A stretch of DNA of 59,642 bases from Candidatus Electryonea clarkiae (GCA_030765455.1 JAVCCM010000029.1:1-59642); one strand, 5' to 3'. Shown: positions 8,824 through 17,296, counted from the stretch's first letter. Notes: a model not told the origin generated them from the sequence alone. A program made the numbers and translations.

Positions 8824-9735
8824 ATGATTTCTCAACAGAAAAATTCAAGACTTTTCAATTTTACAAAGATATGTTTTCGAACAGAATTATTTGTCCTACT
8901 TTTATTGGTATATTTCTTTATGGGTTGTAGCCAAGATCAGGATGAACCATACAACACAATAATTCCGATTCATTACCAATTATTGTATGGTGTTGGTTCT
9001 AATCAATTGGAAAAGAGAGGTAAAATATCCTCTCCCATAATATCTATGAACCCCAGCGAAGAGAATACAATAGAAGTTGTATCCACTAATGGTTTTTTCC
9101 CACCTCAGCTTCTTTTTTATCAAAAACATGAGTTCAAGTGGTCCTCCACGGTGTTAAAATCTATTACAGGGAACAGATTATCTCTAACAAATCCCATCGA
9201 CGAAAATATCTCGACCTGGGATACCATCTATGCTTTTTACGTAGACAGAATGCACCCAATTCATGAAGGGTATATAGCCTTGGCAGATTTTGCCCTTGAA
9301 ATTACCGGAACCGGGTCAATCAACTATGGAACCCATGTTTTGTTAGGTGACAGCTGGTTCAAGGATGGTACTATTGCGAGAAGGTTATCCAATCGTTTGT
9401 CAAATGCCCGGATTATTAACAGCGGAATCGGTGGTAACAAGGCAAACCAAATGCTTGAAAGATTTGAACGTGATGTCGCTATATATAATCCTGAATATGT
9501 CTGGTTGTTAACCGGAACCAATGATTATGTCGCCATGATCGATGCCCGCACCTATGCGGATCGTATTGTTGAGCTTGTTGAGAAGATAAATGACATTGGA
9601 GCGAATGCTATTGTATTTGAACCATCTGTAGGTGTGCAGGGGACTGCGTTAGAATTCTTGTCACATGAATACGTTGAAGCTTTAAAGGGAACTGAATTTT
9701 ATATCAATGCTTATCCAACCGCTCCAGCCAGGTAA
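8824..9735 (+). CDS. SGNH/GDSL-hydrolase-like lipoprotein with apparently permuted motif order
   Basis: Lipoprotein of 303 residues with a lipobox ending in Cys35. SGNH hydrolases are Ser-His esterases or lipases whose motifs normally run GDS, then G, then GxND, then DxxHP near the C terminus. Here the DxxH block comes first (D141, H144, followed by a 'GYIALAD' helix), then GDSW with Ser177, then GIGGN with Gly204, then GTND with Asn233. After GTND the protein stops about 70 residues later, without a second DxxH. All four catalytic blocks are present, in circularly permuted order. Residues about 50-135 look beta-rich. The stop lies 5 nt before the next gene, so the two are likely co-transcribed. 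Substrate unknown. A weak ribosome-binding site makes the start less certain. Confidence 0.75.
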   Translation: MISQQKNSRLFNFTKICFRTELFVLLLLVYFFMGCSQDQDEPYNTIIPIHYQLLYGVGSNQLEKRGKISSPIISMNPSEENTIEVVSTNGFFPPQLLFYQKHEFKWSSTVLKSITGNRLSLTNPIDENISTWDTIYAFYVDRMHPIHEGYIALADFALEITGTGSINYGTHVLLGDSWFKDGTIARRLSNRLSNARIINSGIGGNKANQMLERFERDVAIYNPEYVWLLTGTNDYVAMIDARTYADRIVELVEKINDIGANAIVFEPSVGVQGTALEFLSHEYVEALKGTEFYINAYPTAPAR

Positions 9736-9740
9736 AAATT

Positions 9741-10841
9741 GTGAATAATAAGATACAATTTCGATTATTAATCCTCCTCATCCTTACAGTCCTTCTGATT
9801 AGTATGGAGCAAAAAGCACATGGCACTCCATTTTACGCTGCAAAGACCGGTACAAGTTGCATGTTATGTCATCAGTCTCCTACCGGTGCAGGGATGAGAA
9901 ATGAGTATGGAGCCAGGTTCTTTGCAGGTTTAGCAGGTAATAAACCTGCGACTATTTTTTCAGATTCATTGGCGATTGATCCTCAATTGGCTAGAAATAT
10001 TAGATTTGGGATGAATTTTCGACCAACTTTTATTTCTAAGGTTGAGGACAATGAATTTCATGGTACTAATTCATTTGTTGTTCGTGAAGCTACTCTTTTC
10101 ACTTTAATTCAATATTCGGAAATGTTCAAAGTAATATTTGCTTCCTTCGAAGGAGGATATGGAGCATCTGTGCAAGCGGATAATCTTTTCAATACCTTGA
10201 CGTTGCGTTTTGGACGGTTGATCCCTGGATTCGGATGGGATTTCCCGGATGAAAAATCATACCTTCGAAGATTTGCCGGTTTGGGACCGATTCCCTCATC
10301 AAGAGCTTACGAAAATGGTTTCGAAATTGGGCTTATTGAAAATTCCGGTCAAATGACGGTGGCTTATACCAATGGAAGCTTTGTTGGTGGCGAGGATGTT
10401 AATGGAGCTAAAACACTGACCACTAGGATGTACAAATGGTTTAAAAAAGGTAACGTAAACACTGCAATAGGCGGCAATTACCGTTATGCAGAATTATGGC
10501 AAGGGAGGGGACTGCATAATCGTGCAGGTGGTTTGCTTTATGGCATTAATTTCAGTCGGTTAACCTACCTGGGCGAGTTCGACCTTTTGGTGACTGATCG
10601 TATCGGGATAGTATCGGGAAATCATATGCGCCTTGAACTTTCCCGGGGAATATACCTGGATGGTTTATATGAACTATATCAGCTTGATATTGATTCTATA
10701 ATTGGAAATTTTCAAAGGTCGAAACTTGCTGTAGATGTTTTACTCTATGAGTATATAGCTCTTACACCCGCAATAGAATATACCCGTGAAATCCACAAGG
10801 ACGAATTCATTATTGAGATAATGATGCGTATGTGGTTGTAA
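9741..10841 (+). CDS. Exported single-haem-motif (CxxCH) beta-barrel-like protein
   Basis: Protein of 366 residues starting at GTG, 5 nt after the SGNH-like gene. A signal peptide of about 28 residues precedes a c-type haem motif (C40-M-L-C43-H44). From about residue 65 to the end, alternating hydrophobic and polar strands, many aromatic residues and a final 'EFIIEIMMRMWL' strand suggest an outer-membrane beta-barrel. A cytochrome motif fused to a barrel suggests electron transfer at or through the outer membrane, but only one haem site is visible and no multihaem partner is nearby. A non-haem role for the cysteines cannot be excluded. I do not recognise a named family. Confidence 0.7.
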   Translation: MNNKIQFRLLILLILTVLLISMEQKAHGTPFYAAKTGTSCMLCHQSPTGAGMRNEYGARFFAGLAGNKPATIFSDSLAIDPQLARNIRFGMNFRPTFISKVEDNEFHGTNSFVVREATLFTLIQYSEMFKVIFASFEGGYGASVQADNLFNTLTLRFGRLIPGFGWDFPDEKSYLRRFAGLGPIPSSRAYENGFEIGLIENSGQMTVAYTNGSFVGGEDVNGAKTLTTRMYKWFKKGNVNTAIGGNYRYAELWQGRGLHNRAGGLLYGINFSRLTYLGEFDLLVTDRIGIVSGNHMRLELSRGIYLDGLYELYQLDIDSIIGNFQRSKLAVDVLLYEYIALTPAIEYTREIHKDEFIIEIMMRMWL

Positions 10842-11006
10842 GTTTGTTTTGATTATTCCAATTGTCTTGAGATGAGTGAGCATTTGGCTGCAACTGAAGT
10901 GTTTGTAATCTTTTAGTATATCTCATTGCTGTGTTACGATTCAAGAAACCAGATGCTTCCTGAAAACAACATTTAAAAGAAACGGTAAATATTTAAGGCG
11001 AAAGAA

Positions 11007-11924
11007 ATGGCTGGAAAAAATTGGACACAAAAGGACATCCCTGACCAGAGTGGCAGGATAGCGATTGTAACCGGGTCGAATACCGGGTTAGGATTTCACA
11101 CGGTACGTTTCCTGGTTGAAAAGAACGCAAAAGTTGTGATGGCATGCCGCAGCCAGGAAAAAGCAAAGACTGCCAGGGACAATATTCTGGGTGATTTCCC
11201 GGATGCAGGGATCGATCTGATTACGCTTGACCTGTCACGGCAGGCATCGGTGCGGGAGTTCGCTGCCGCTTACCGTGAAAAGTACGATAAGCTTGACCTG
11301 CTTATTAATAATGCCGGTGTGATGATGTGCCCATTTGATCGAACTGAAGACGGTTTTGAACTTCAGCTTGGGACGAACCATTTCGGTCATTTTGCGTTGA
11401 CCGGACTTTTGATGCCGACACTCTTGGCAACAGAAAACTCCAGGATCGTTACCTTGAGCAGTATGGCAGCGCGTTCCGGGCGTATCGATTTCGATGACCT
11501 GAATTTCGAGAAAAGACTGTACAAGGAGATGGAAGCATACGGTCAAACAAAACTTGCAAACCTGCTTTTTGCCAGGGAACTTCAGCGACGATTTGAGGAA
11601 GCCGGTCACAAAACTCTTTCATTAGCCGCTCATCCGGGATGGACTGCAACTGACCTGCAACGCCATGTAGGGGTATTCAAATACCTGAATTATATAGTTG
11701 CAATGCCAGCTCCGAAGGGATCATTACCTACCATGCGTGCTGCAACAGAGCCTGGAGTGAAAGGTGGGGATTATTTTGGACCAGACGGTTGGATGGAGAT
11801 GCGAGGATATCCTGTTGTTGTTGATCCAACTGTAGGTCGTAATGCAGAAGCAGTCAACTTTCCCGATGCTAAGAGGTTGTGGGAGGTGTCTGAAGAACTA
11901 ACGGGTGTCAAGTACGAGATTTGA
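11007..11924 (+). CDS. Short-chain dehydrogenase/reductase (retinol-dehydrogenase-like SDR)
   Basis: Cytosolic NAD(P)-dependent oxidoreductase of 305 residues. The Rossmann nucleotide-binding motif 'TGSNTGLG' lies at about 21-28, with 'ACRSQEKA' after the second strand, 'NNAGVM' at about 95-100, an active-site serine in 'TLSSMAARSG', and the catalytic Tyr-x-x-x-Lys as 'YGQTKLAN'. Length and motif spacing match the classical SDRs annotated as retinol-dehydrogenase-like or WW-domain oxidoreductase-like. The physiological substrate cannot be inferred. It stands alone, with an 'AAGG' sequence about 10 nt upstream of the start and no operon partner. Confidence 0.9.
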   Translation: MAGKNWTQKDIPDQSGRIAIVTGSNTGLGFHTVRFLVEKNAKVVMACRSQEKAKTARDNILGDFPDAGIDLITLDLSRQASVREFAAAYREKYDKLDLLINNAGVMMCPFDRTEDGFELQLGTNHFGHFALTGLLMPTLLATENSRIVTLSSMAARSGRIDFDDLNFEKRLYKEMEAYGQTKLANLLFARELQRRFEEAGHKTLSLAAHPGWTATDLQRHVGVFKYLNYIVAMPAPKGSLPTMRAATEPGVKGGDYFGPDGWMEMRGYPVVVDPTVGRNAEAVNFPDAKRLWEVSEELTGVKYEI

Positions 11925-11979
11925 GAAGCGCTGATGCGTTCAAATTTGCAATGGATTCGAGCGAAAGCCGATAGAGAGT

Positions 11980-12010
11980 GAAACCCGACAGCAAGCAGTC
12001 GAACCACCCG
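11980..12010. repeat. CCCGACAGC palindromic repeat, copy 1
   Basis: Reads GTGAAACCCGACAGC, AA, GCAGTCG, then AACCACCC. One of four copies of the same roughly 32-bp intergenic unit in 11.9-15.1 kb. The right arm of this copy is imperfect. Confidence 0.75.
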
Positions 12011-12044
12011 TCCGTCCGATGCCACCCATCCATACTATCAGAAT

Positions 12045-12242
12045 TTATTCTTTCCTAAAAGACATCTTCCTGAGGATCAAGTAGCTGATTGAAAATATCC
12101 CCACGATTACTCCCAGATCAAAAATGTAGGTGCCAAAACCATCAATGTTGAAGGGATAAATGAAATTCATAGCTCTTTGGATCAACCAGTACACTATATA
12201 GCCTATAATTGCGATTATAAGCGAGAAATGAAATTTCGTCAT
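12045..12242 (-). CDS. Small two-TM membrane protein, unknown
   Basis: Hypothetical inner-membrane protein of about 65 residues. I chose the ATG at 12242 rather than an in-frame ATG 45 nt further upstream, because GGAAAGG lies at good spacing before it and the extension is unusually basic and polar. Two hydrophobic segments are visible ('FHFSLIIAIIGYIVYWLI' and 'TYIFDLGVIVGIFSISYLIL'), ending in a basic 'RKMSFRKE' tail. No family recognised. It lies between two copies of the CCCGACAGC palindromic repeat. Confidence 0.5.
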   Translation of the reverse strand: MTKFHFSLIIAIIGYIVYWLIQRAMNFIYPFNIDGFGTYIFDLGVIVGIFSISYLILRKMSFRKE

Positions 12243-12353
12243 TGTGGTTTTCCTTTCCGATTCATTTGATCGTCTATGAATTCGCATTACTGATGGGTGA
12301 TAAATACGAGATTTGAGTTTATCCTGTTGTATTTACATTGCCTTTGTTTAGGA

Positions 12354-12385
12354 GTGAAACCCGACAGCAAGCAATCTGGCCACCC
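12354..12385. repeat. CCCGACAGC palindromic repeat, copy 2
   Basis: Reads GTGAAACCCGACAGC, AA, GCAATCTGG, then CCACCC. The right arm is diverged relative to copy 3, so the stem is partly broken. Confidence 0.75.
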
Positions 12386-12414
12386 GACGTTGGACAAAAA
12401 CCTAATTAGACACG

Positions 12415-12470
12415 TATCCCGGATTGACTACGTCGAACTTCACTTCTCTACGATTCTTGAATCCGGGATA
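12415..12470. repeat. 11-bp inverted repeat in spacer
   Basis: TATCCCGGATT (12415-12425) and AATCCGGGATA (12460-12470) are perfect reverse complements 34 bp apart. They lie between two CCCGACAGC repeats in the spacer downstream of the FG-GAP gene. It may be a remnant of a MITE-like element; it lacks a U-tract and is not a clear terminator. Confidence 0.6.
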
Positions 12471-12485
12471 ATGTAACTACATCAA

Positions 12486-12517
12486 GTGAAACCCGACAGC
12501 AAGCTGTCGGGCTACCC
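12486..12517. repeat. CCCGACAGC palindromic repeat, copy 3 (perfect stem)
   Basis: Reads GTGAAA, CCCGACAGC, AA, GCTGTCGGG, CTACCC. The 9-bp arms are perfectly complementary around a 2-nt loop. It sits 43 bp past the stop of the FG-GAP gene and could also act as its 3' stabilising hairpin. Confidence 0.8.
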
Positions 12518-12559
12518 GAAAATCTATGAGATACTTATGTACCTACCGGGAAATTTCCC

Positions 12560-14524
12560 TCATTTAACTAATACTACTTTCCTGATAGCACTCGTTTTTT
12601 CCGGCACCTGCATATGAACGAAATATATTCCGCTCGCCATCATTGATCCATTAATAGTGAATTGTTTATATCCGGATGTGTATTGTCCATTAGCAAGCAC
12701 AGCAACCTTTTGACCGGATATGTTATGCAAAGTAAGATTCAGAAAAGCAGGTTCCGGCAAACCTACTACTACTGAAGTGCTTGGGTTAAACGGATTTGGA
12801 TAAATCTCCTCGATATCAAACACTCTGGGAAGACCATTATTCATACTATACGTAACATCACTCATACCTAATTGTTCCACAGTTAAGTACACATGAATCT
12901 CAATAGGATCGTTTGAGGGATCATTCGATATTATACTAAACATTGCGAAATAATATCCCTGATCTAAATCTTCTGCATTTGCCATCATCTCTACATTTAT
13001 GAAATCATCCGGCTCAATACTACCTTCCTCTTCATCAAAAAAAAGCCATAATGAATCCTGATCATCATACTCAATCGCAACCTGCCAATGGAGATTACCC
13101 CAACCATCGTTGGAAATAGTAAAACCTGAAAAGACTGTTTCACCTTCAAAACAGAATAATTCCTGTAGTGAATCTACCTCCACGTTGATATGTGGAGATG
13201 GGAAAAGCTCGAAATTGTAGGTGTTCTCACCTTCGTCAAGTTCAATCTCCGTCTCTTCTAATGGATTATATCTATCTGCTTCAATTACGACGGTGAAGGT
13301 TTCAACCCATAAATCCAGGGTATAAATTCCCCACTCATCTGTTACTGTTTCAAAATCATCAAAGCTGACCGTTGCACCTTCGATGGGATCATGCGTCTCA
13401 AAATCAGTTACCATTCCTCCCACGCTGGCAAATGTATCCAGCTCACGGTTTTTCCATAACATAATCTCATGATGAGGGTGAGAAGCAGCACCCAGTAAGT
13501 CAACATCACCGTCACCGTCAATATCTACCACGGATATATCATTGCCGGTGTTAAAACAACCATCAATAGAATATTCTGTAAAATTCAATTCCCCATCATG
13601 TTCCCACCAACTTACATTATCTCGGTTGCCTCCCGATACAGCGACGATATCTAATTCGCCGTCTAAATTTATATCTGTAGCAAGGATATCATCTCCTCCA
13701 TCGAAAGTCTCCGAAATTATAACTTCCGAAAATCCACAGTCTCCATCATTTTCCCATAAGATGACATCACGATAAGCGCCTAAAATATCTACATCACCAT
13801 CATCATCCATATCGACCGCGAAGATACAATCCGGACCGTCATTTGAAAAATCATGACTCTCAAAATTCTGATATCCATCATTCTCCCACCATTTAGCCCC
13901 AACTGTTGAAGCACAACCAAGGATATCCATATCGTCATCATTGTCAAGATCTATAACAAATACGTCCTTCGCGGTTCCCATATATCCGCGCATTACATTT
14001 TCAGTGAAATAATTGTTGCCATAATTTTCCAACCAGGAAATTTGGCTGTCTCCTCTATCCGCACATGCAATATCAAGATCTTCATCTCCATCAATATCAA
14101 TAACAAATATTGATCCGGCATGTATGTATTCATCAATAGAATGTTCCTCAAAATCCTGGTCTCCATCATTTTCCCACCAGGATATCCCATTTGATGAAGC
14201 GCTGACAAGGTCGATATCACCATCAAAGTCCCAATCAACTGCGTTAAGATCGTAATTGCTAAAACCATCATCAATGCTGTGTTCAGTGAAGTCCTGGTTT
14301 CCGCCATTTTCCCACCATTTAATACCATCCTCAGAATTTGCACCCCCGACTACATCAATATCGGCGTCACTATCCAAATCAACTCCAAGGACAGTCCAGG
14401 CGTGATCGAAGTAATCGGTAATGTAGTGATCTGTGAAATCAACCTGTGCTTCTGCTGGAACAACTGAAAAAGTGAATAAAGCGAAGAAAAACAGGGAAAA
14501 TACAATAACAAAGTTGCGTTTCAT
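12560..14524 (-). CDS. FG-GAP/VCBS repeat protein with carboxypeptidase-regulatory-like domain and T9SS tail
   Basis: Secreted protein of 654 residues. A signal peptide ends near residue 26. Residues about 30-365 hold seven or so FG-GAP/VCBS-type repeats, each with 'DxDxDxDxDI/L' calcium-binding loops followed by 'WWENDG' and 'F..H.I'. Residues about 372-440 match a carboxypeptidase-regulatory-like beta-sandwich ('GMVTDFETHDPIEGATVSF', 'GIYTL'). A beta-rich 'ISNDPSNDPIEIHVYLTV' segment follows, then the T9SS domain ('IYPNPFNPSTSVVVGLPEP'). Such proteins are extracellular calcium-stabilised propellers, often adhesins or enzyme scaffolds. Monocistronic on the minus strand. The very acidic repeats suggest calcium-dependent folding. 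Confidence 0.85.
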   Translation of the reverse strand: MKRNFVIVFSLFFFALFTFSVVPAEAQVDFTDHYITDYFDHAWTVLGVDLDSDADIDVVGGANSEDGIKWWENGGNQDFTEHSIDDGFSNYDLNAVDWDFDGDIDLVSASSNGISWWENDGDQDFEEHSIDEYIHAGSIFVIDIDGDEDLDIACADRGDSQISWLENYGNNYFTENVMRGYMGTAKDVFVIDLDNDDDMDILGCASTVGAKWWENDGYQNFESHDFSNDGPDCIFAVDMDDDGDVDILGAYRDVILWENDGDCGFSEVIISETFDGGDDILATDINLDGELDIVAVSGGNRDNVSWWEHDGELNFTEYSIDGCFNTGNDISVVDIDGDGDVDLLGAASHPHHEIMLWKNRELDTFASVGGMVTDFETHDPIEGATVSFDDFETVTDEWGIYTLDLWVETFTVVIEADRYNPLEETEIELDEGENTYNFELFPSPHINVEVDSLQELFCFEGETVFSGFTISNDGWGNLHWQVAIEYDDQDSLWLFFDEEEGSIEPDDFINVEMMANAEDLDQGYYFAMFSIISNDPSNDPIEIHVYLTVEQLGMSDVTYSMNNGLPRVFDIEEIYPNPFNPSTSVVVGLPEPAFLNLTLHNISGQKVAVLANGQYTSGYKQFTINGSMMASGIYFVHMQVPEKTSAIRKVVLVK

Positions 14525-14775
14525 GAGAAAATCCTCCTGTTTAAAAGAACGTAGATTGTAGAAAAACCTTACTTAGATCATAGGTAACTATTGTCATCAT
14601 TGCAATAGTCTGCTAAAAATAAATAATAATTACGAGACTTGAAGATGCTGAAATTTAATTACATTAGAGAATGTAATTTTTCAATCATTGGTTGTCTTGG
14701 TATTATTATTTTAACAAATAAATAATGTCAAGAAACCAGGCTGCTTCGGTGGACAATAAACCAATCTGGGTGCAA

Positions 14776-14964
14776 TTACCACCACCAGATTAATTCACGT
14801 AATACCTTGCCTAATGCGTTGAACAGGTCAGCTACGACTCCCCAAATACCGGTACCCAGACGTCTGACCCTTGCTCCGCAACCGGGACATATCTCAGTGT
14901 ATTCCCTGACATCCATCCCGCATTTTGGACATCTGCTCTCTTTGTCGTGTATTTGACTCATCAC
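14776..14964 (-). CDS. Small zinc-ribbon protein with C-terminal hydrophobic segment
   Basis: 62-residue protein. Two CxxC pairs ('RCPKCGMD' and 'ICPGCGAR') form a zinc ribbon over residues 12-34, followed by 'GTGIWGVVADLFNALGKVLRELIWWW', which is amphipathic or membrane-associated. Similar short zinc-ribbon plus hydrophobic-tail proteins are widespread and uncharacterised. The initiator may be the second Met. A second, unrelated-length zinc ribbon is encoded about 100 bp upstream on the same strand. Function unknown; nucleic-acid or protein binding through the ribbon is the usual guess. Confidence 0.6.
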   Translation of the reverse strand: MMSQIHDKESRCPKCGMDVREYTEICPGCGARVRRLGTGIWGVVADLFNALGKVLRELIWWW

Positions 14965-15005
14965 TTTACTTTATTGTTTATCAAGCAGTCTCTAATGGTG
15001 ATTCG

Positions 15006-15037
15006 GGGAAACCCGACAGCAAGCAGTCGGGCCACCC
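15006..15037. repeat. CCCGACAGC palindromic repeat, copy 4
   Basis: Reads GGGAAACCCGACAGC, AA, GCAGTCGGG, then CCACCC: nearly a perfect stem. It separates the two small zinc-ribbon genes. Confidence 0.8.
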
Positions 15038-15064
15038 ATCGTGCAATTGGTTCATCATTTTACT

Positions 15065-15211
15065 CTATTGTTTGTCAGGGCTGGGGTGATTTGGGTTCGG
15101 TTTTGCTGTTTGCATCCGAACCTTTCCGCAACTGGGACAGATCCATTTGCGCTTCTTATGGAATGACCGTTTTTCTTCTTTCATTTTTATCTTGCAATGT
15201 GGACAATACAT
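15065..15211 (-). CDS. Tiny two-CxxC zinc-ribbon protein (48 aa)
   Basis: Short gene found by reading the minus strand: ATG at 15211, TAG at 15065-15067, 48 residues. The protein opens 'MYCPHCKIKMKEE', continues with a strongly basic stretch, then 'WICPSCGKVRM', giving two CxxC pairs about 24 residues apart, and ends in a proline- and asparagine-rich tail. This spacing and the Trp-Ile-Cys-Pro context are typical of rubredoxin-like or ribosomal-type zinc ribbons. No strong ribosome-binding site is visible, which lowers confidence. It lies upstream of the 62-residue zinc ribbon on the same strand, with a palindromic repeat between them. Confidence 0.5.
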   Translation of the reverse strand: MYCPHCKIKMKEEKRSFHKKRKWICPSCGKVRMQTAKPNPNHPSPDKQ

Positions 15212-15334
15212 TTTATCTGTATAAATACTTTATAAAGTTAATAACAATATGTTGCTGAATCTGAATATACATAATGTATGGTGTTCCGTCGGTTCTTTTG
15301 CGAAGCAATGAACTGACGAGGTGCTATATATTTA

Positions 15335-15370
15335 AAAATAACGCCTCGCATTAAAAATGCAAGGCGTTAA
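15335..15370 (-). terminator. Hairpin terminator after the P5C dehydrogenase gene
   Basis: On the minus strand AACGCC-TT-GCATT, a short loop, AATGC-GA-GGCGTT are followed by ATTTTTAAAT. The stem has one internal mismatch region. It lies about 40 nt past the stop codon. Confidence 0.65.
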
Positions 15371-15375
15371 TAAAA

Positions 15376-15400
15376 ATTCATAATTCATAATTCTTAATTG
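15376..15400. repeat. AATTAAG/AATTATG heptamer repeat, copy A
   Basis: Read on the minus strand it is CAATTAAGAATTATGAATTATGAAT. It begins 7 nt after the stop codon of the P5C dehydrogenase gene. Related copies lie just after the stops at 28145 and at 51149. Confidence 0.7.
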
Positions 15401-15406
15401 ATTTAT

Positions 15407-16957
15407 CTACCATCTTTCCGTAACTGTCTTCGCCTGCATGAACAGCATCAGGTAATCCTGCCCGCCGGCTTTGGAGTCGGTTCCGGACATGTTAAATCCA
15501 CCAAATGGCTGTACTCCCACCAGTGCGCCGGTAATCTTCCGGTTAAGGTAAAGATTCCCGCAATGCAGTTCTTCTCTGGCGCGTTCCAGGCGTTCACGGT
15601 CATTAGATATTAGCCCACCGGTCAGACCGAACTGCGTGCTGTTGAATATCTTGATCCCATGCTCGAAATCATCAGCTTTAATACAAGCCAGTACAGGACC
15701 GAAAATCTCTTCAAGTGCGATTCGATGATCCTCTTTAACATCGCCGATAACCGTCGGCTCAACAAAGTATCCACCTTCTTTTGTCCCGCCGCCAAGCAAC
15801 AGTTTACCGCCATCGTCCTGTCCGATCTGGATATAATCCTTGATCATTTTGAATGCTGAACTATCAATGACAGCTCCAAGGTTAGGATTATCTGAGGGGT
15901 GACCGACTGTCAGATTTTTTGCTATTTCAACAACTTTTGCGACAACTTCATCGTATATCGGAGCTTCGATAATCAGACGGCTGCATGCTGAGCATTTCTG
16001 ACCCTGGAATCCGAACGCTCCGAGTACCGCTTGTTCTGCAGCATATTCGGGATCGGCGGTAGCATCGATAAGCAGGGCGTCCTTGCCACCCATCTCAAGA
16101 ATCGTTCGTTTAACCCAGATCTGTCCCGGCTGAGTTTTTGCCGACAGTTCCTGGATATGCAGACCGACTTCCATTGAGCCGGTAAATGCTATCAGGCGTG
16201 TTTTAGGATGCCCCACAAGAGTGTCGCCTACTTCACCACCGCTTCCGGGGCAGAAATTGATAACTTCAGGAGGCATACCCGCTTCGAGGAGAAGATCGAT
16301 AAATTTTGCCGCTACTACCGGCGCACCAGATGCCGGTTTCAATACTACGGTATTACCTGTAACCAATGCCGCGGTTGTCATTCCAGCCATGATCGCCATC
16401 GGGAAATTCCAGGGCGGTATCACTACGATAGGTCCGAGTGGGATGTAATACATGTTGTTCTCTTCACCTGGATAGGGAACTAATGTCTGTGCTCCACCAA
16501 GACGCATCATCTCGCGAGCATAAAACTCAAGGAAATCTATAGCTTCACACGTATCGCCGTCAGCTTCCGCCCAGTTTTTTGATTCCTCGTAAACCATGGT
16601 AGCGCTGAAAATATGTTTCCTTTGACGCAGCAGGTGTGCTGCTTTGAGCAGAATACGGGCACGAAATTCCGGCTCAGTCCAACGCCAGTAGTTCTCAAAA
16701 ACATCATAAGCGCTGTTGACGGCTTTGTCAGCGATCTCTTTGGTCGCTTTCCCTACAGTCCCGACAACTGTGTCCGGATCGGCTGGATCGATTGACTTGA
16801 TAACGTTTTCAGTTTTAATCCGCTCCCCGTCGATCAGCAAATCCCAGTGCTTTCCGAATTCGGATTTGACTTTCGCCAACGCTTCCTCAAATGCAGCCTT
16901 GTTCTTTTCATCAGTAAAATCTGTAAATGCTTCGTTTTTAAATGGCATCAATGACAT
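15407..16957 (-). CDS. L-glutamate gamma-semialdehyde (1-pyrroline-5-carboxylate) dehydrogenase
   Basis: Cytosolic aldehyde dehydrogenase that oxidises glutamate semialdehyde to glutamate with NAD+, the second step of proline breakdown. The start at 16957 is preceded by AGAGGAAA at good spacing and gives 516 residues, the normal length of the stand-alone RocA/PruA type; an ATG 69 nt upstream is less likely. Motifs: 'VIPPWNFPMAIMAG', 'KPASGAPVVAAKF', 'FTGSMEVG', catalytic Glu in 'ILEMGGKDALLID', catalytic Cys in 'FQGQKCSACSRLI', and 'EEIFGPVLA'. Proline dehydrogenase is not fused and not in the window. A hairpin terminator follows the gene. I leave the symbol empty because pruA and rocA are both in use. 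Confidence 0.92.
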   Translation of the reverse strand: MSLMPFKNEAFTDFTDEKNKAAFEEALAKVKSEFGKHWDLLIDGERIKTENVIKSIDPADPDTVVGTVGKATKEIADKAVNSAYDVFENYWRWTEPEFRARILLKAAHLLRQRKHIFSATMVYEESKNWAEADGDTCEAIDFLEFYAREMMRLGGAQTLVPYPGEENNMYYIPLGPIVVIPPWNFPMAIMAGMTTAALVTGNTVVLKPASGAPVVAAKFIDLLLEAGMPPEVINFCPGSGGEVGDTLVGHPKTRLIAFTGSMEVGLHIQELSAKTQPGQIWVKRTILEMGGKDALLIDATADPEYAAEQAVLGAFGFQGQKCSACSRLIIEAPIYDEVVAKVVEIAKNLTVGHPSDNPNLGAVIDSSAFKMIKDYIQIGQDDGGKLLLGGGTKEGGYFVEPTVIGDVKEDHRIALEEIFGPVLACIKADDFEHGIKIFNSTQFGLTGGLISNDRERLERAREELHCGNLYLNRKITGALVGVQPFGGFNMSGTDSKAGGQDYLMLFMQAKTVTERW

Positions 16958-17026
16958 ATCTGTTTCCTCTCTATAATCTTTATAAAAAAATTCCTTGAAT
17001 TGTGCAAAACCTGTACTTGAATCCAT

Positions 17027-17296
17027 ACAGGAAATGCAATATAGAGTTGTAAATCAATTAGATCAATTAGCTGTACTCCAGCCGTCTCATGAGACTTTAA
17101 ACGTATTATTAAGAGATTTTTATTTTTCACCTTGACTTGTGTACATATGTTCACTATAATAATTGTCATATCAATAAGCTATCTTTTATTAAATTATAAA
17201 TTTTATTTACTTTGATTCACTTTATTAGTATAGTATTTGAATATTATTCTAGAATTCAAATACCAAGACAAGTCATGATATTCAGTTGGGGGTAAA
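17027..17296. other. AT-rich divergent spacer
   Basis: Non-coding, AT-rich spacer between divergently transcribed genes. It should carry promoters for the P5C dehydrogenase gene and for the TcmP pair. A GGGGGT sequence lies just before the TcmP start. No operator or repeat recognised. Confidence 0.4.

Noticed and set aside
12415..12517. CRISPR-like reading of the repeated CCCGACAGC units
   Set aside because: Copies are irregularly spaced with genes between them and no uniform spacers; they are dispersed palindromes, not a CRISPR array.
14947..15258. A 103-codon plus-strand frame across the small zinc-ribbon genes
   Set aside because: It reads through a palindromic repeat and opposite to two CxxC-encoding minus-strand frames; composition looks random.
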